A stretch of 21,706 nt of DNA from Palsa-1392 sp036493915 (GTDB lineage: Bacteria > Verrucomicrobiota > Verrucomicrobiia > Chthoniobacterales > UBA10450): NCBI GenBank assembly GCA_036493915.1, contig DASXPA010000107.1, positions 1 through 21,706 of the forward strand, written 5' to 3'. The notes beneath the pieces were generated by a model that saw only the letters and a program-made list of their open reading frames with translations, ran no database searches and was not told the origin of the DNA. The position numbers were made by a program, and so were the translations under genes. Shown piece after piece: positions 1-7,073 of the stretch. The first letter of the stretch is position 1, and every line of letters begins with the position of its first letter.

Positions 1-278
1 GAGTGGCGAAGGGAGACGGTTACGTTCTCGAGCGGAATCTTCTGTCGCCGCGCGTAGAAACCTACGGTCATGGAAGTGCAGGAACCGAGAGCGGCGAGCA
101 GGTAATCGTAAGGATCGGGCGCCGCTGCGGTGCCGCCGAGGTCGGTTGGTTCGTCGATGCGGAAGCTGTATTTGCCAGCGGTCGCTTCCTGAAGAAAACC
201 GTTCGCCTTTCCGCGCACGACGACGTGCTCGACGGGATTGTCAGGAGGTGCGGATGGATTACTGCTCGAATCGGTCAT
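1..278 (-). CDS. OsmC-family protein (partial, C-terminus beyond window)
   Basis: Reading leftward from an ATG at 278 gives 92 residues running off the window edge. The segment GGTAAAPDPYDYLLAALGSC (residues 48-67), followed by TSMTVGFYARRQKIPLENV, is the characteristic N-terminal half of the OsmC/Ohr-like peroxide-detoxification fold, including the first redox cysteine position (C67). Known family members reduce organic hydroperoxides with a pair of cysteines in the cytoplasm; the second cysteine would lie outside the window, so peroxidase activity cannot be confirmed. About 140 residues is usual for the family, so roughly a third is missing. A TATAGT hexamer lies five bases before the ATG. 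The recognition is strong; the exact subfamily (OsmC versus YhfA-like) is not resolved. Confidence 0.85.
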   Translation of the reverse strand, partial: MTDSSSNPSAPPDNPVEHVVVRGKANGFLQEATAGKYSFRIDEPTDLGGTAAAPDPYDYLLAALGSCTSMTVGFYARRQKIPLENVTVSLRH

Positions 279-283
279 GCGCG

Positions 284-289
284 ACTATA
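284..289 (-). promoter_or_regulatory. Possible -10 element (TATAGT) of the OsmC-family gene
   Basis: On the minus strand TATAGT is followed by five bases and then the ATG at 278. A start site about seven bases downstream of a -10 box would fall on the ATG itself, giving a leaderless message. No good -35 hexamer is visible at 16-18 bases, so this remains tentative. Confidence 0.3.
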
Positions 290-408
290 GCGGCTCGGCT
301 GTGACCGGCGAAGACAAAGGCGGCGATGCCTTCCTAGGACGCTGTAACATTGAAAGTGGGACCAAGCGTTTTTTCCGAATTGACCCTCGAATCATAGCTC
401 CAACTGAA

Positions 409-435
409 AACTCGACCGCCTTAAGCGGTCAAGTT
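409..435 (-). terminator. Candidate intrinsic terminator for the leftward asparaginase operon
   Basis: Arms 409-419 and 425-435 form an 11-base stem with one G-T type mismatch around a 5-base loop. In the leftward direction the stem is GC-rich at its tip and runs directly into TTTT. It lies about 180 bases past the stop codon at 613. The T-run is short, so strength is uncertain. Confidence 0.4.
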
Positions 436-514
436 GATAAACGCCGTAGAAATTCAGAGCCGATTTAGTGTTACACTGCAGACGTGTCATCCATTTCCGC
501 GGAATCCGACGCTT

Positions 515-537
515 GAAGGGACGGCCGTTGTCCCTTC
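515..537. repeat. Perfect 8-base inverted repeat (hairpin)
   Basis: GAAGGGAC (515-522) and GTCCCTTC (530-537) flank the 7-base loop GGCCGTT. There is no T-run on either side, so it is not a textbook terminator. It lies 76 bases past the asparaginase-like stop codon and may be an mRNA 3' stabilising structure. Confidence 0.45.
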
Positions 538-612
538 CGCGTTTGGCCTAAAGAATCAGACACGGACGACACGGCGGTCATCTCCGCAGTTTTCCAACAG
601 GCATAACGCGCT

Positions 613-1101
613 CTAAGAGATCTCCTCAAACTCGCCGCGCTCGCGATTCTTACGGACCCGATCCCAGGGAAAGCATTTGCCGTTCATGGCGACGTAAACG
701 CCCGCGGGCAAGACCTGCACAAAAGAGAGAGCGCTGCCGAGATTAAAAAGGCCGTCAGAGCTGCCGAAAGCCCAGGGGATCATCGCGCCGGTGAGCACCA
801 CCGTCTTGCCGGAAACGGCGTGCGCGAGGGCGGCGGCGGTGTCGGTCATGGTATCGGTGCCGTGGGTGATGACGATGCGGTCTTCTTTGGACTGGAGGCA
901 ATTTTGCACGATAAGGGTGCGATCGGAGTCGGTCATCTCGAGACTATCGATCATCATGACGGTGCGGATGTTTACCTGCACGCGGGACCGGCCGCGCTCG
1001 AGCATCTCCGCAAGGTGAGTGTCTTTGAAGAAGAGCTGGCCGGTGCGTTCGTTATATTCCTTATCGAAGGTGCCGCCGGTGACAAGGATTCGGATGGCCA
1101 T
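613..1101 (-). CDS. Short asparaginase-like protein (single domain)
   Basis: The 162-residue product carries N-terminal asparaginase-domain signatures: VTGGTFDKEY at 7-16, with the nucleophile-type threonine at 11, the DSLEMTDSD segment at 52-60, HGTDTM at 80-85 (matching the second catalytic Thr-Asp pair), and the LTGAMIP strand near 103. Classical L-asparaginases are about 330 residues with a second C-terminal domain that is absent here. The frame ends cleanly in PWDRVRKNRERGEFE, a tail I recall from stand-alone single-domain members, so it is probably complete rather than truncated. The start is the only ATG after an in-frame TAG nine bases upstream. Substrate unknown: asparagine hydrolysis is the family default, but the missing domain makes this uncertain. 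It lies 128 bases downstream of the DadA-like gene on the same strand. Confidence 0.8.
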   Translation of the reverse strand: MAIRILVTGGTFDKEYNERTGQLFFKDTHLAEMLERGRSRVQVNIRTVMMIDSLEMTDSDRTLIVQNCLQSKEDRIVITHGTDTMTDTAAALAHAVSGKTVVLTGAMIPWAFGSSDGLFNLGSALSFVQVLPAGVYVAMNGKCFPWDRVRKNRERGEFEEIS

Positions 1102-1229
1102 AAAATGCTAAAGAAGATGAGAAGCCATGCGGAGCAAATAGCCGGGCTGCAGAATAGCGCGACCGTGGCCGAAGGCCAGATAATCGGTATCGAGCACGGC
1201 GAGCCTGATAGTTTCCTGACGAACGCCGA

Positions 1230-2492
1230 CTAAGCGAAGCGGTCCGGGTTGAGCAGCGCCATCTCCACACTCGGCTTGCGGCCGGCAAATGTCTCCGCGA
1301 CGAGCAAGCCGGTGATCGGCGCCAGTGTCACGCCCAGCATGGCGTGACCGCACGCTGCGGTAAGATTCGCCGGACGCGCGAAGCGCCCGATATACGGCAG
1401 GCCATCAGGCGAAACCGGCCGGTAGCCGAACCAAGGCTGGATGCCGGCGAAGTCGCTCGCCCGGAAGTCAGGAAAATAGGATCGTGCCGCGGCGATGATT
1501 TGCGCGACGCGCTCGGGGCGCACGGAACCGTTGTGCCCGCTGATCTCCATCGTGCCGCCGAAGCGCAGCCGATCGCCCATCGGGGTGACGGCCACGCGCC
1601 GCTCCGCCAGGATCATCGGTTTGCTGAAACGGAAGCGCGGATCTTTGATCGTCAGGCTGTAACCCTTACCCGGCTGCATCGGCAGGCGGAGGCCGAGATG
1701 GCGCGCGGCCTCCGGCGCCCACGAACCGGTCGCGATCACGTATTCATCCGCGACGAACTCGCCCGCAGTCGTCGACACCGCGGTGATGCGGCCCGCCGCG
1801 GTGCGCCAGCCTTGGACGTTCGTATTCCATTGCAGTTTGACTCCCTCTTGTTTGAGCAGCGCAACGAGCGCGGGCATCAACTTCGATGGGGTGAGGTGCG
1901 CGTCGATCGGGAAATAGATCGAGCCGGCGATCTCCATCGGCGCGCCCGGTTCGAGTGCGGCGGTTTCCTGCGCGTTGAGGACGCGCGCTTCCATGCCAAG
2001 TTCGTTCGCCACGCGCGCGAGACCTTGCGTTTCATGCTCAAGACCTTCCTCCGTCTTGCAGAGATTCAGCAGGCCCTCCGTGCGGAGTTCGAATGCGTTC
2101 CCGGTTTGCTCCGCCAGCCTAACGAAAAGCTGACGCGCGGCCAGACACAGATCGCGCAGGGCCGGCGCCGCTCGCTGGGTGTGCGCGCGAGTGCAACTGC
2201 GGGCAAAGAGCCAGCTCCATCGGATCAGCTCCGGGTCGAGGCGCGGTTGGATGTAAAAGGGGCTGCGCGAGCTGAGCATCCATTTCAAGCCTTGCCAAAG
2301 CATCCCCGGCGCGGAGATCGGCACGACATGACTCGGGGAGATGTAGCCGGCGCTCCCCCAGGCGCACGAGTCGGCGCCCTCAGCGTTCCGCTCGATGAGC
2401 GTGACCGCGAAACCGGCGCGCGCGAGATAATGCGCGATGCAGAGGCCAACAATGCCTCCGCCGCAAACCACCACGCTCCGAGAGCGACTCAT
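1230..2492 (-). CDS. dadA: FAD-dependent D-amino acid dehydrogenase-like oxidoreductase
   Basis: The 420-residue product begins with an FAD-binding Rossmann motif (VVVCGGGIVGLCIAHYLARAG, about residues 7-27) followed by the acidic IER end of strand 2. The layout SCAWGSAGYISPSHVVP just after it, the middle ATGSWAPE strand, the C-terminal FGYRPVSPDGLPYIGR block and the closing ACGHAMLGVTLAPITG match the DAO/DadA family, in which the C-terminal part completes FAD binding. Known members oxidise D-amino acids to keto acids and ammonia, passing electrons to quinone at the inner face of the membrane. Length agrees with DadA (about 410-430). Glycine oxidase or a hydroxyproline-epimerase-associated oxidase are alternatives. 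A CCTAACGA copy at 2118-2125 sits within the gene. Confidence 0.8.
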   Translation of the reverse strand: MSRSRSVVVCGGGIVGLCIAHYLARAGFAVTLIERNAEGADSCAWGSAGYISPSHVVPISAPGMLWQGLKWMLSSRSPFYIQPRLDPELIRWSWLFARSCTRAHTQRAAPALRDLCLAARQLFVRLAEQTGNAFELRTEGLLNLCKTEEGLEHETQGLARVANELGMEARVLNAQETAALEPGAPMEIAGSIYFPIDAHLTPSKLMPALVALLKQEGVKLQWNTNVQGWRTAAGRITAVSTTAGEFVADEYVIATGSWAPEAARHLGLRLPMQPGKGYSLTIKDPRFRFSKPMILAERRVAVTPMGDRLRFGGTMEISGHNGSVRPERVAQIIAAARSYFPDFRASDFAGIQPWFGYRPVSPDGLPYIGRFARPANLTAACGHAMLGVTLAPITGLLVAETFAGRKPSVEMALLNPDRFA

Positions 2493-2500
2493 GACAACCG

Positions 2501-2506
2501 ACTATA
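2501..2506 (-). promoter_or_regulatory. Possible -10 element (TATAGT) of the dadA-like gene
   Basis: TATAGT on the minus strand is followed by eight bases and the ATG at 2492, the same arrangement as at the OsmC gene. It would give a transcript with almost no leader. No convincing -35 is present. Confidence 0.3.
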
Positions 2507-2611
2507 AGACACCGTTCCAGACGAGACGATGGAAGTGCCGGTCCATTCCGTCCGATGGGATAATCATGCCTGTTGCACCCACCAGGTCAGCGAGAAAACA
2601 GGCCGTGTGGC

Positions 2612-3472
2612 TCAGACAGGTGCAAGCACTTTCAGTCGCGATGTGATCGCGAATTCGACCGGGCAAGCACCCATCAACTCGCCATCCAATTCCACCGGCA
2701 CGTCTTCTGTGCTGCTCACGCGCAATCGTCCCGTTTGGAAATACTCGACGTCTCGCGTCGTGATGTCGGAAGTGAAGATGACGTTTTGCAGATACTTGAT
2801 GAGCTCGAAATAGCCTAGCTGTTTGAAGACAAGCACGTCGAGCAGTCCGTCATCGATCACGGCGTGTTTGAAAAACGGAAACGGTCCGCCATAGCGCCGG
2901 CCGTTACCGACGAGCACGAACGATCCTTCGTCGGTCACGGCGTTCTCCGATTCGATGCGAAGACGCGGTGGCCGCCGGCCCGCGATCTGCGCCGCGGAAA
3001 TCAAATAGCTAAGCGGGCCGAAATTTCGCTTCAATGAGCGGCTCGTTTCCTTCACTGCCTGTGCGTCGAGACCGACCCCGGCCAGTTGCACGAAATGCTT
3101 GTCGTTCGCCGTGGGCAAATCGACCAGCCGCGTCCGTTCCGCCTGAATGATCTGCCAGCAGCGCCCGAGATCGTTTGCCGGCAAACCGAGCTCATTCGCG
3201 AAAACATTCATCGTCCCCATTGGCATCAGACCGAGCGCGGCCTCCGAGCCGGCGAGACCGTTGACAACTTCGTGCACCGTCCCGTCGCCGCCCGCGGCCA
3301 CGATCTGCTCGAACCCATCCGCGACCGCCTTCCGCGCCATCTGTTCAGCGTCCCCTGCCCTCACCGTCGCGCAGAAAAACGAGTCGCTGCACAACGCGCG
3401 CAACCGCTCCTCCCAGCGATGAGCGCGCTCGCTCCGCGCGTTGGGATTCAAAATGACGCAGGTTTTCGGCAA
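2612..3472 (-). CDS. Diacylglycerol/sphingoid-type lipid kinase (DagK catalytic family)
   Basis: The 286-residue product contains the nucleotide-binding signature GGDGTVHEVVNG at 61-72 and the following PMGTMNVFANELG block at about 84-96, which define the DAGK-catalytic / YegS / LCB5 family. N-terminal VILNPNA (6-12) is also typical. Such enzymes phosphorylate the hydroxyl of a lipid (diacylglycerol, sphingoid base or ceramide) with ATP at the inner membrane. Length is close to bacterial YegS/DgkB (about 300). A TTG at 3472 is the only usable start, because an in-frame TAA lies just upstream. Sphingolipid-type genes at 7074-9177 raise the possibility of ceramide or sphingoid-base phosphorylation, but nothing in the sequence decides the substrate. 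It is divergent from the AsmA-like gene. Confidence 0.85.
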   Translation of the reverse strand: MPKTCVILNPNARSERAHRWEERLRALCSDSFFCATVRAGDAEQMARKAVADGFEQIVAAGGDGTVHEVVNGLAGSEAALGLMPMGTMNVFANELGLPANDLGRCWQIIQAERTRLVDLPTANDKHFVQLAGVGLDAQAVKETSRSLKRNFGPLSYLISAAQIAGRRPPRLRIESENAVTDEGSFVLVGNGRRYGGPFPFFKHAVIDDGLLDVLVFKQLGYFELIKYLQNVIFTSDITTRDVEYFQTGRLRVSSTEDVPVELDGELMGACPVEFAITSRLKVLAPV

Positions 3473-3512
3473 GGCTTACTTGTTAGGCGGCTTTCCCTTT
3501 TCTTCAATCGTC

Positions 3513-3534
3513 CACTGGGTAACCTTCCCCAGTG
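3513..3534. promoter_or_regulatory. Inverted repeat covering the GTG start of the AsmA-like gene
   Basis: CACTGGG (3513-3519) and CCCAGTG (3528-3534) form a perfect 7-base inverted repeat with an 8-base spacer. The right arm contains the GTG start codon at 3532. It lies in the 59-base divergent gap, so it could be an operator for either gene or an mRNA hairpin that hides the start. It could also be chance. Confidence 0.3.
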
Positions 3535-5118
3535 CAAAAAATCGGCCGCCTCCTCCTCTGGCTCTTCGGGGGCGTTTTCATCTTCGCGTGCATCGTCTTG
3601 CTGGCCGTGAACCTCTACGTTCAATCGCGGGCCACGCACCAACGCATTCAGCAGGAACTCAGCCAACGCCTCGACACGCCACTGCAACTGCGCCAGATCA
3701 GCGTCACGCCGTGGAGCGGATTGAAGCTCAGCGGCATCACCATTCCGCAGACCGGCAAAGGCGTAGCCGGCGATTTCTTGAAGGCGCAGACGTTTCAGCT
3801 GCGGGTAAACTTCTGGTCGCTTTTTAGCAATCGGCTTGTCATCCGGCGGGTTTCTTTGATCAAACCGCAGGTCGTCTGGGCGCAAAATTCCGCGGGGCAA
3901 TGGCGGTTACCGTCCTTGCCGGTGGAGAACATCGCGCCTGCGCCTTCCGGCCAAATCGTCGCCGCCGGTTCACCCGCGGCCCCCGCCCCCCTTCGTTCGG
4001 CGCCCCCCGCACCGCCGCCCGTGGCCGTTGCGCCTAACAAATCCCCGGCCGGTGCAGCGTCCGCCGCGAGCTTTACCCCGGAAGTTCGCCACGTCGATCT
4101 GCGCGACGGCAACTTTACCTTTCTCGATTCCGCTGGCCGGGTGATCGCGAAGTTCATCGGCCTCGATTTTACCTCCAGTTTTCGGACCGCCACCGCGATC
4201 AAAGGCAGCACCCACGTCGCGAAGATTTCTTTGCGCGATCGCTTCTTCATCGAGGAGCTCGACTCACCCCTGCATTACGATCCCGCTCAGCTCATTTTTT
4301 CCAACATCTCCGCGCACGCTGCCGGCGGGCTCCTCAACGGCAGCTTCGACATGCAGCTGCAAGCGCCGGATTCGCCCTTCCGCGCGAGGGTCCAATTTCG
4401 CGATCTCGAGGCCGATAAACTCGTGACCAACGCGGGCGGCCCGCCCGGCCTGATCGAAGGCCGGCTCGGGGGTTTTCTCGAAGCAAGCGGTAAGACCGCA
4501 GACAGCAATGCGCTCAACGGCCGTGGCGAAATTCTTCTGCGCGAGGGTAAGCTGCAGCAATACAGCCTGCTCGTCGCGCTTGGGCAAATCCTCCAGATCG
4601 ACGACCTGATGCGGCTGCAACTGGAACAGGCCGAAGTGCATTTCCACATCAACCCCGGCATCGTCACGATCGATCAACTGCTCCTCTGCTCGCCGAACAT
4701 TCGCCTCTCCGCAACCGGCACGGTCAACTTCAGCGGCAAGCTCCACCTCGATGCCCAGCTCGCTTTGAACAACAAAATCCGCCGCCAACTCTTCGGACCG
4801 ATCCGGGAAAACTTTAAGCCGATCACTAATCCGGCCGGTTACGCGGCGGTCGCCTTCAACGTCAGCGGCACCGTCGAACGACCGAAGACCAATCTCATGG
4901 ACAAGGTCGTCGGGCACGATCTGCGCGATCTCGGCAGCGTCATCAGCAGCCTCTTCGGCCATGCGAAAAAGAAGAAGCCAAAAGCGGAAGCGACTCCTTC
5001 CCCTGACGAACTACCCTCGGCGACCGTCGCTTTGCCTAACGAGAGCGCAACGCCTGCGACTTCGCCTAACGAATCAGTTTCGGCGACTGCTTCCGTCACC
5101 CCGGCGCCTACGCCATGA
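3532..5118 (+). CDS. AsmA-like envelope protein with N-terminal membrane anchor
   Basis: The 528-residue product starts with a short basic segment and one strong membrane helix (about residues 7-29), then a long periplasmic region. The early part (RIQQELSQRLDTPLQLRQISVTPWSGLKLSGITI) is the AsmA/TamB-type opening, and the C-terminal half has the alternating beta-strand pattern of AsmA_2/DUF3971-like domains (for example LLCSPNIRLSATGTVNFSGKLHLDAQLAL). Family members are thought to help phospholipids travel between the membranes. A Pro/Ala-rich linker (about 143-180) and a low-complexity Ser/Thr/Pro tail (about 485-528) flank the folded parts; the tail carries two CCTAACGA copies 30 bases apart encoding repeated PNES. 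The GTG start is forced by an in-frame TAA at 3520. It overlaps rsmD by four bases (ATGA). Confidence 0.75.
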   Translation: MQKIGRLLLWLFGGVFIFACIVLLAVNLYVQSRATHQRIQQELSQRLDTPLQLRQISVTPWSGLKLSGITIPQTGKGVAGDFLKAQTFQLRVNFWSLFSNRLVIRRVSLIKPQVVWAQNSAGQWRLPSLPVENIAPAPSGQIVAAGSPAAPAPLRSAPPAPPPVAVAPNKSPAGAASAASFTPEVRHVDLRDGNFTFLDSAGRVIAKFIGLDFTSSFRTATAIKGSTHVAKISLRDRFFIEELDSPLHYDPAQLIFSNISAHAAGGLLNGSFDMQLQAPDSPFRARVQFRDLEADKLVTNAGGPPGLIEGRLGGFLEASGKTADSNALNGRGEILLREGKLQQYSLLVALGQILQIDDLMRLQLEQAEVHFHINPGIVTIDQLLLCSPNIRLSATGTVNFSGKLHLDAQLALNNKIRRQLFGPIRENFKPITNPAGYAAVAFNVSGTVERPKTNLMDKVVGHDLRDLGSVISSLFGHAKKKKPKAEATPSPDELPSATVALPNESATPATSPNESVSATASVTPAPTP

Positions 5119-5672
5119 GAGTCATCGCCGGCACCGCCGGCGGCCTCCGGCTCGGGGTTCCGAAAACGGATATCCGACCGACGATGGATCGGGTGAAGGC
5201 CGCCATTTTCTCCAGCCTCGGCGAGCGTGTCCTCGGCGCTCGTATTCTCGATCTTTTTGCCGGCACGGGGGCGCTCGGGATCGAAGCGCTCAGCCGCGGC
5301 GCGGAGACAGCGATGTTCGTCGAAAGCGACCGGCACGCGATTAAGGCGATCGAAAATAACCTAACGAAAAGCAGCCTGAGCGGCCGCGTTCGGAAGCAAG
5401 ACGTTTTCGATTATCTCACCCATGCGAGCACGGCCGAAACCTTCGACCTGATTTTCGCCGACCCGCCCTACGACAAATCGAACCTCGGCGACACCTTCAC
5501 AAGACTTCTGCTCCGAAATGGCAACTTGCCTGCGCGCTTAACGAGCGAAGGAATCTTCGTCTTGGAGAAGCGACCCTCGGAGCGATTGCCGGCAACCGAT
5601 TTTTGGGAAGTTGTCCGCCGCAAAACCTACGGGGCGACCGAGACAATTTTTCTGCAGCGACGCGCGCCATGA
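5115..5672 (+). CDS. rsmD: 16S rRNA (guanine(966)-N(2))-methyltransferase RsmD
   Basis: The 185-residue product has MRVIAGTAGG at its N-terminus, RPTMDRVKAAIFSSL (21-35), the SAM-binding motif DLFAGTGALG (46-55) and the catalytic DPPY motif (116-119), in the order and spacing of RsmD. The enzyme methylates N2 of G966 in 16S rRNA during small-subunit assembly. Length matches the family (about 180-200). It starts inside the last codons of the AsmA-like gene and its stop overlaps the waaA ATG, so the three genes are probably translated in sequence from one message. A CCTAACGA copy at 5360-5367 encodes the NLTK segment just after the motif for the SAM ribose. Confidence 0.93.
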   Translation: MRVIAGTAGGLRLGVPKTDIRPTMDRVKAAIFSSLGERVLGARILDLFAGTGALGIEALSRGAETAMFVESDRHAIKAIENNLTKSSLSGRVRKQDVFDYLTHASTAETFDLIFADPPYDKSNLGDTFTRLLLRNGNLPARLTSEGIFVLEKRPSERLPATDFWEVVRRKTYGATETIFLQRRAP

Positions 5673-6955
5673 TTCGTTTTCTCTACAATCTGCTCTTCCC
5701 GCTGGCGTTGCTCTTCTTCCTGCCCGGTTACCTTGCGAAAATGCTTCGCCGCGGCAACTACCGCGAAAAGTTCGGCCAACGGCTGGGGCACTATGATCGC
5801 GAAACGCGCGCGCGACTTCTCGGCGATCGCCGTACCTGGGTTCATGCCGTCAGCGTCGGCGAAGTGATGATCGCGCTAAAGCTGGTCGCGGCAATGAAGC
5901 AAATCGAGCCCGCCCTGCACATCGCCCTAACGACCACAACAACGACCGGCTTTACCCTCGCGCGCAAACAGGCGCCGGAGTGGATGGAGGTGCTCTACAC
6001 GCCACTCGATTTTTGGCCGATCATGCGCCGCGCTTTTGCCGCCATCCGGCCGCATCGCCTCCTCCTCGTCGAAGCGGAAGTCTGGCCAAACATGACCGCG
6101 CTCGCGGAGCGACGAAAAATTCCTATCGCACTCGTCAACGCGCGCCTTTCCCCGCGCTCAGAGCAACGCTACCGGAAGTTTCGTTTTTTCGTGAGACCGT
6201 TTTTTCAAAAGCTCGATCTCGTCTGTGTGCAGGAAGAAGAAGACGTCGCGCGTTGGGAGTCGTTAGGCGTAAATGCCGACCGGATCCATCTCGTCGGAAG
6301 TATCAAGTTCGATCCGGAAAACGTCGCGGCGCGCCCGGAGCTGCCGCGCGCGGTGCTGCGCACGCTCGGGATCGACCCGACGCGACCGATCCTTCTCGGC
6401 GGCAGCACGCACGCCGGGGAGGAGAAAATCCTGGCGCAAATTTTCCAGCAATTGCGTCAGGAATTTCCCGAGCTTTTCCTCGTCATCGTCCCGCGTCACG
6501 TCGAGCGCGCGAGAGAGATCGCACTGCAGCTTCACCAGCTTGGCTTGCCGCCGATCTTACGCAGCGAAGCGACCGGCCCGTCGACAAGCGGTTGCCTCCT
6601 CTTCGACACCACCGGCGAACTACGAGACTGGTACTCGGTGGCGACAGTCGTTTTCATTGGAAAAAGCCTGACCACACAAGGTGGACAAAATCCGGTCGAA
6701 GCGATCGTCGCAGACCGGCCGGTGGTCTTCGGACAGCACATGGAAAATTTCGCGCGCCTGGCGGCAGAGTTGGTGGCCGCCGGAGGAGCACTGCAGGCCC
6801 GCGACGAATCGGAACTGGCCAGCTTCTTCGCGGACTTGTTGCGCGATGAAAAGTCGCGCGCCCGACTTGTCCGCCAAGCCCGACGGGTGCTGGACGTGCA
6901 CCGCGGCGCAACTGCGCGCACCGCTAAATTGCTCGAAGAAATCCGTCCGGCCTGA
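5669..6955 (+). CDS. waaA: 3-deoxy-D-manno-octulosonic acid (Kdo) transferase
   Basis: I chose the ATG at 5669 (428 residues) because it overlaps the rsmD stop by ATGA and opens directly with the usual membrane anchor (MIRFLYNLLFPLALLFFLPGYL). Downstream are WVHAVSVGEV, TTTTTTGFTLA, LVEAEVWPN, VNARLSPRS, VGSIKFD and the C-terminal GGQNPVEAI donor-binding block, all diagnostic of WaaA/KdtA (GT30). It transfers Kdo from CMP-Kdo to lipid IVA at the cytoplasmic face of the inner membrane, so the organism makes a Kdo-containing LPS. A longer in-frame reading from 5603 would overlap rsmD extensively and lacks support. Two CCTAACGA copies (5926 and, reversed, 6260) fall in the gene. Confidence 0.93.
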   Translation: MIRFLYNLLFPLALLFFLPGYLAKMLRRGNYREKFGQRLGHYDRETRARLLGDRRTWVHAVSVGEVMIALKLVAAMKQIEPALHIALTTTTTTGFTLARKQAPEWMEVLYTPLDFWPIMRRAFAAIRPHRLLLVEAEVWPNMTALAERRKIPIALVNARLSPRSEQRYRKFRFFVRPFFQKLDLVCVQEEEDVARWESLGVNADRIHLVGSIKFDPENVAARPELPRAVLRTLGIDPTRPILLGGSTHAGEEKILAQIFQQLRQEFPELFLVIVPRHVERAREIALQLHQLGLPPILRSEATGPSTSGCLLFDTTGELRDWYSVATVVFIGKSLTTQGGQNPVEAIVADRPVVFGQHMENFARLAAELVAAGGALQARDESELASFFADLLRDEKSRARLVRQARRVLDVHRGATARTAKLLEEIRPA

Positions 6956-6970
6956 CCGGGAGATCGTCGC

Positions 6971-6999
6971 TTGCCGCGAGTGGCACATCTCGATACAAT
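6971..6999 (+). promoter_or_regulatory. Candidate sigma-70-like promoter upstream of the SPT-like gene
   Basis: TTGCCG (6971-6976) and TACAAT (6994-6999) are separated by 17 bases, matching the sigma-70 consensus at four and five of six positions. They lie in the 118-base gap after waaA and about 75 bases before the ATG at 7074, so the sphingolipid-type genes may have their own promoter in addition to read-through. Confidence 0.5.
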
Positions 7000-7073
7000 C
7001 TCCGGCGAACGTTCGGCCCCTGCGCCACTTGATGTGAAGACAAGCAAACACCTCCGATTCGTGGCCTAACGAC

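Larger units (their letters stand above)
279..612. other. 334-base intergenic region with two hairpins, no supported gene
   Basis: The region lies between the start of the OsmC gene and the end of the asparaginase-like gene, both leftward. It should therefore hold the OsmC promoter and any terminator of the upstream operon. Short open frames exist on the plus strand but none has recognisable protein features. Two inverted repeats (409-435 and 515-537) are the only structure seen. Confidence 0.6.

Noticed and set aside
1102..1229. Open leftward frame ending in DTDYLAFGHGRAILQPGYLLRMASHLL between dadA and the asparaginase-like gene
   Set aside because: It lacks a good start within the gap and resembles no family I know; long open frames are common by chance at this GC.
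1344..2507. Long plus-strand open frame opposite the dadA-like gene (387 residues)
   Set aside because: Arginine-rich antisense shadow with no domain features; the minus strand encodes a clear FAD enzyme.
3480..3487. Near variants of the tag (CCTAACAA at 3480 and 4033, CCTAACGT at 10713, ACTAACGA at 15507, CTTAACGA at 5537, CATAACGA at 7629)
   Set aside because: One-mismatch forms are expected by chance at about this number, so only exact copies were counted.
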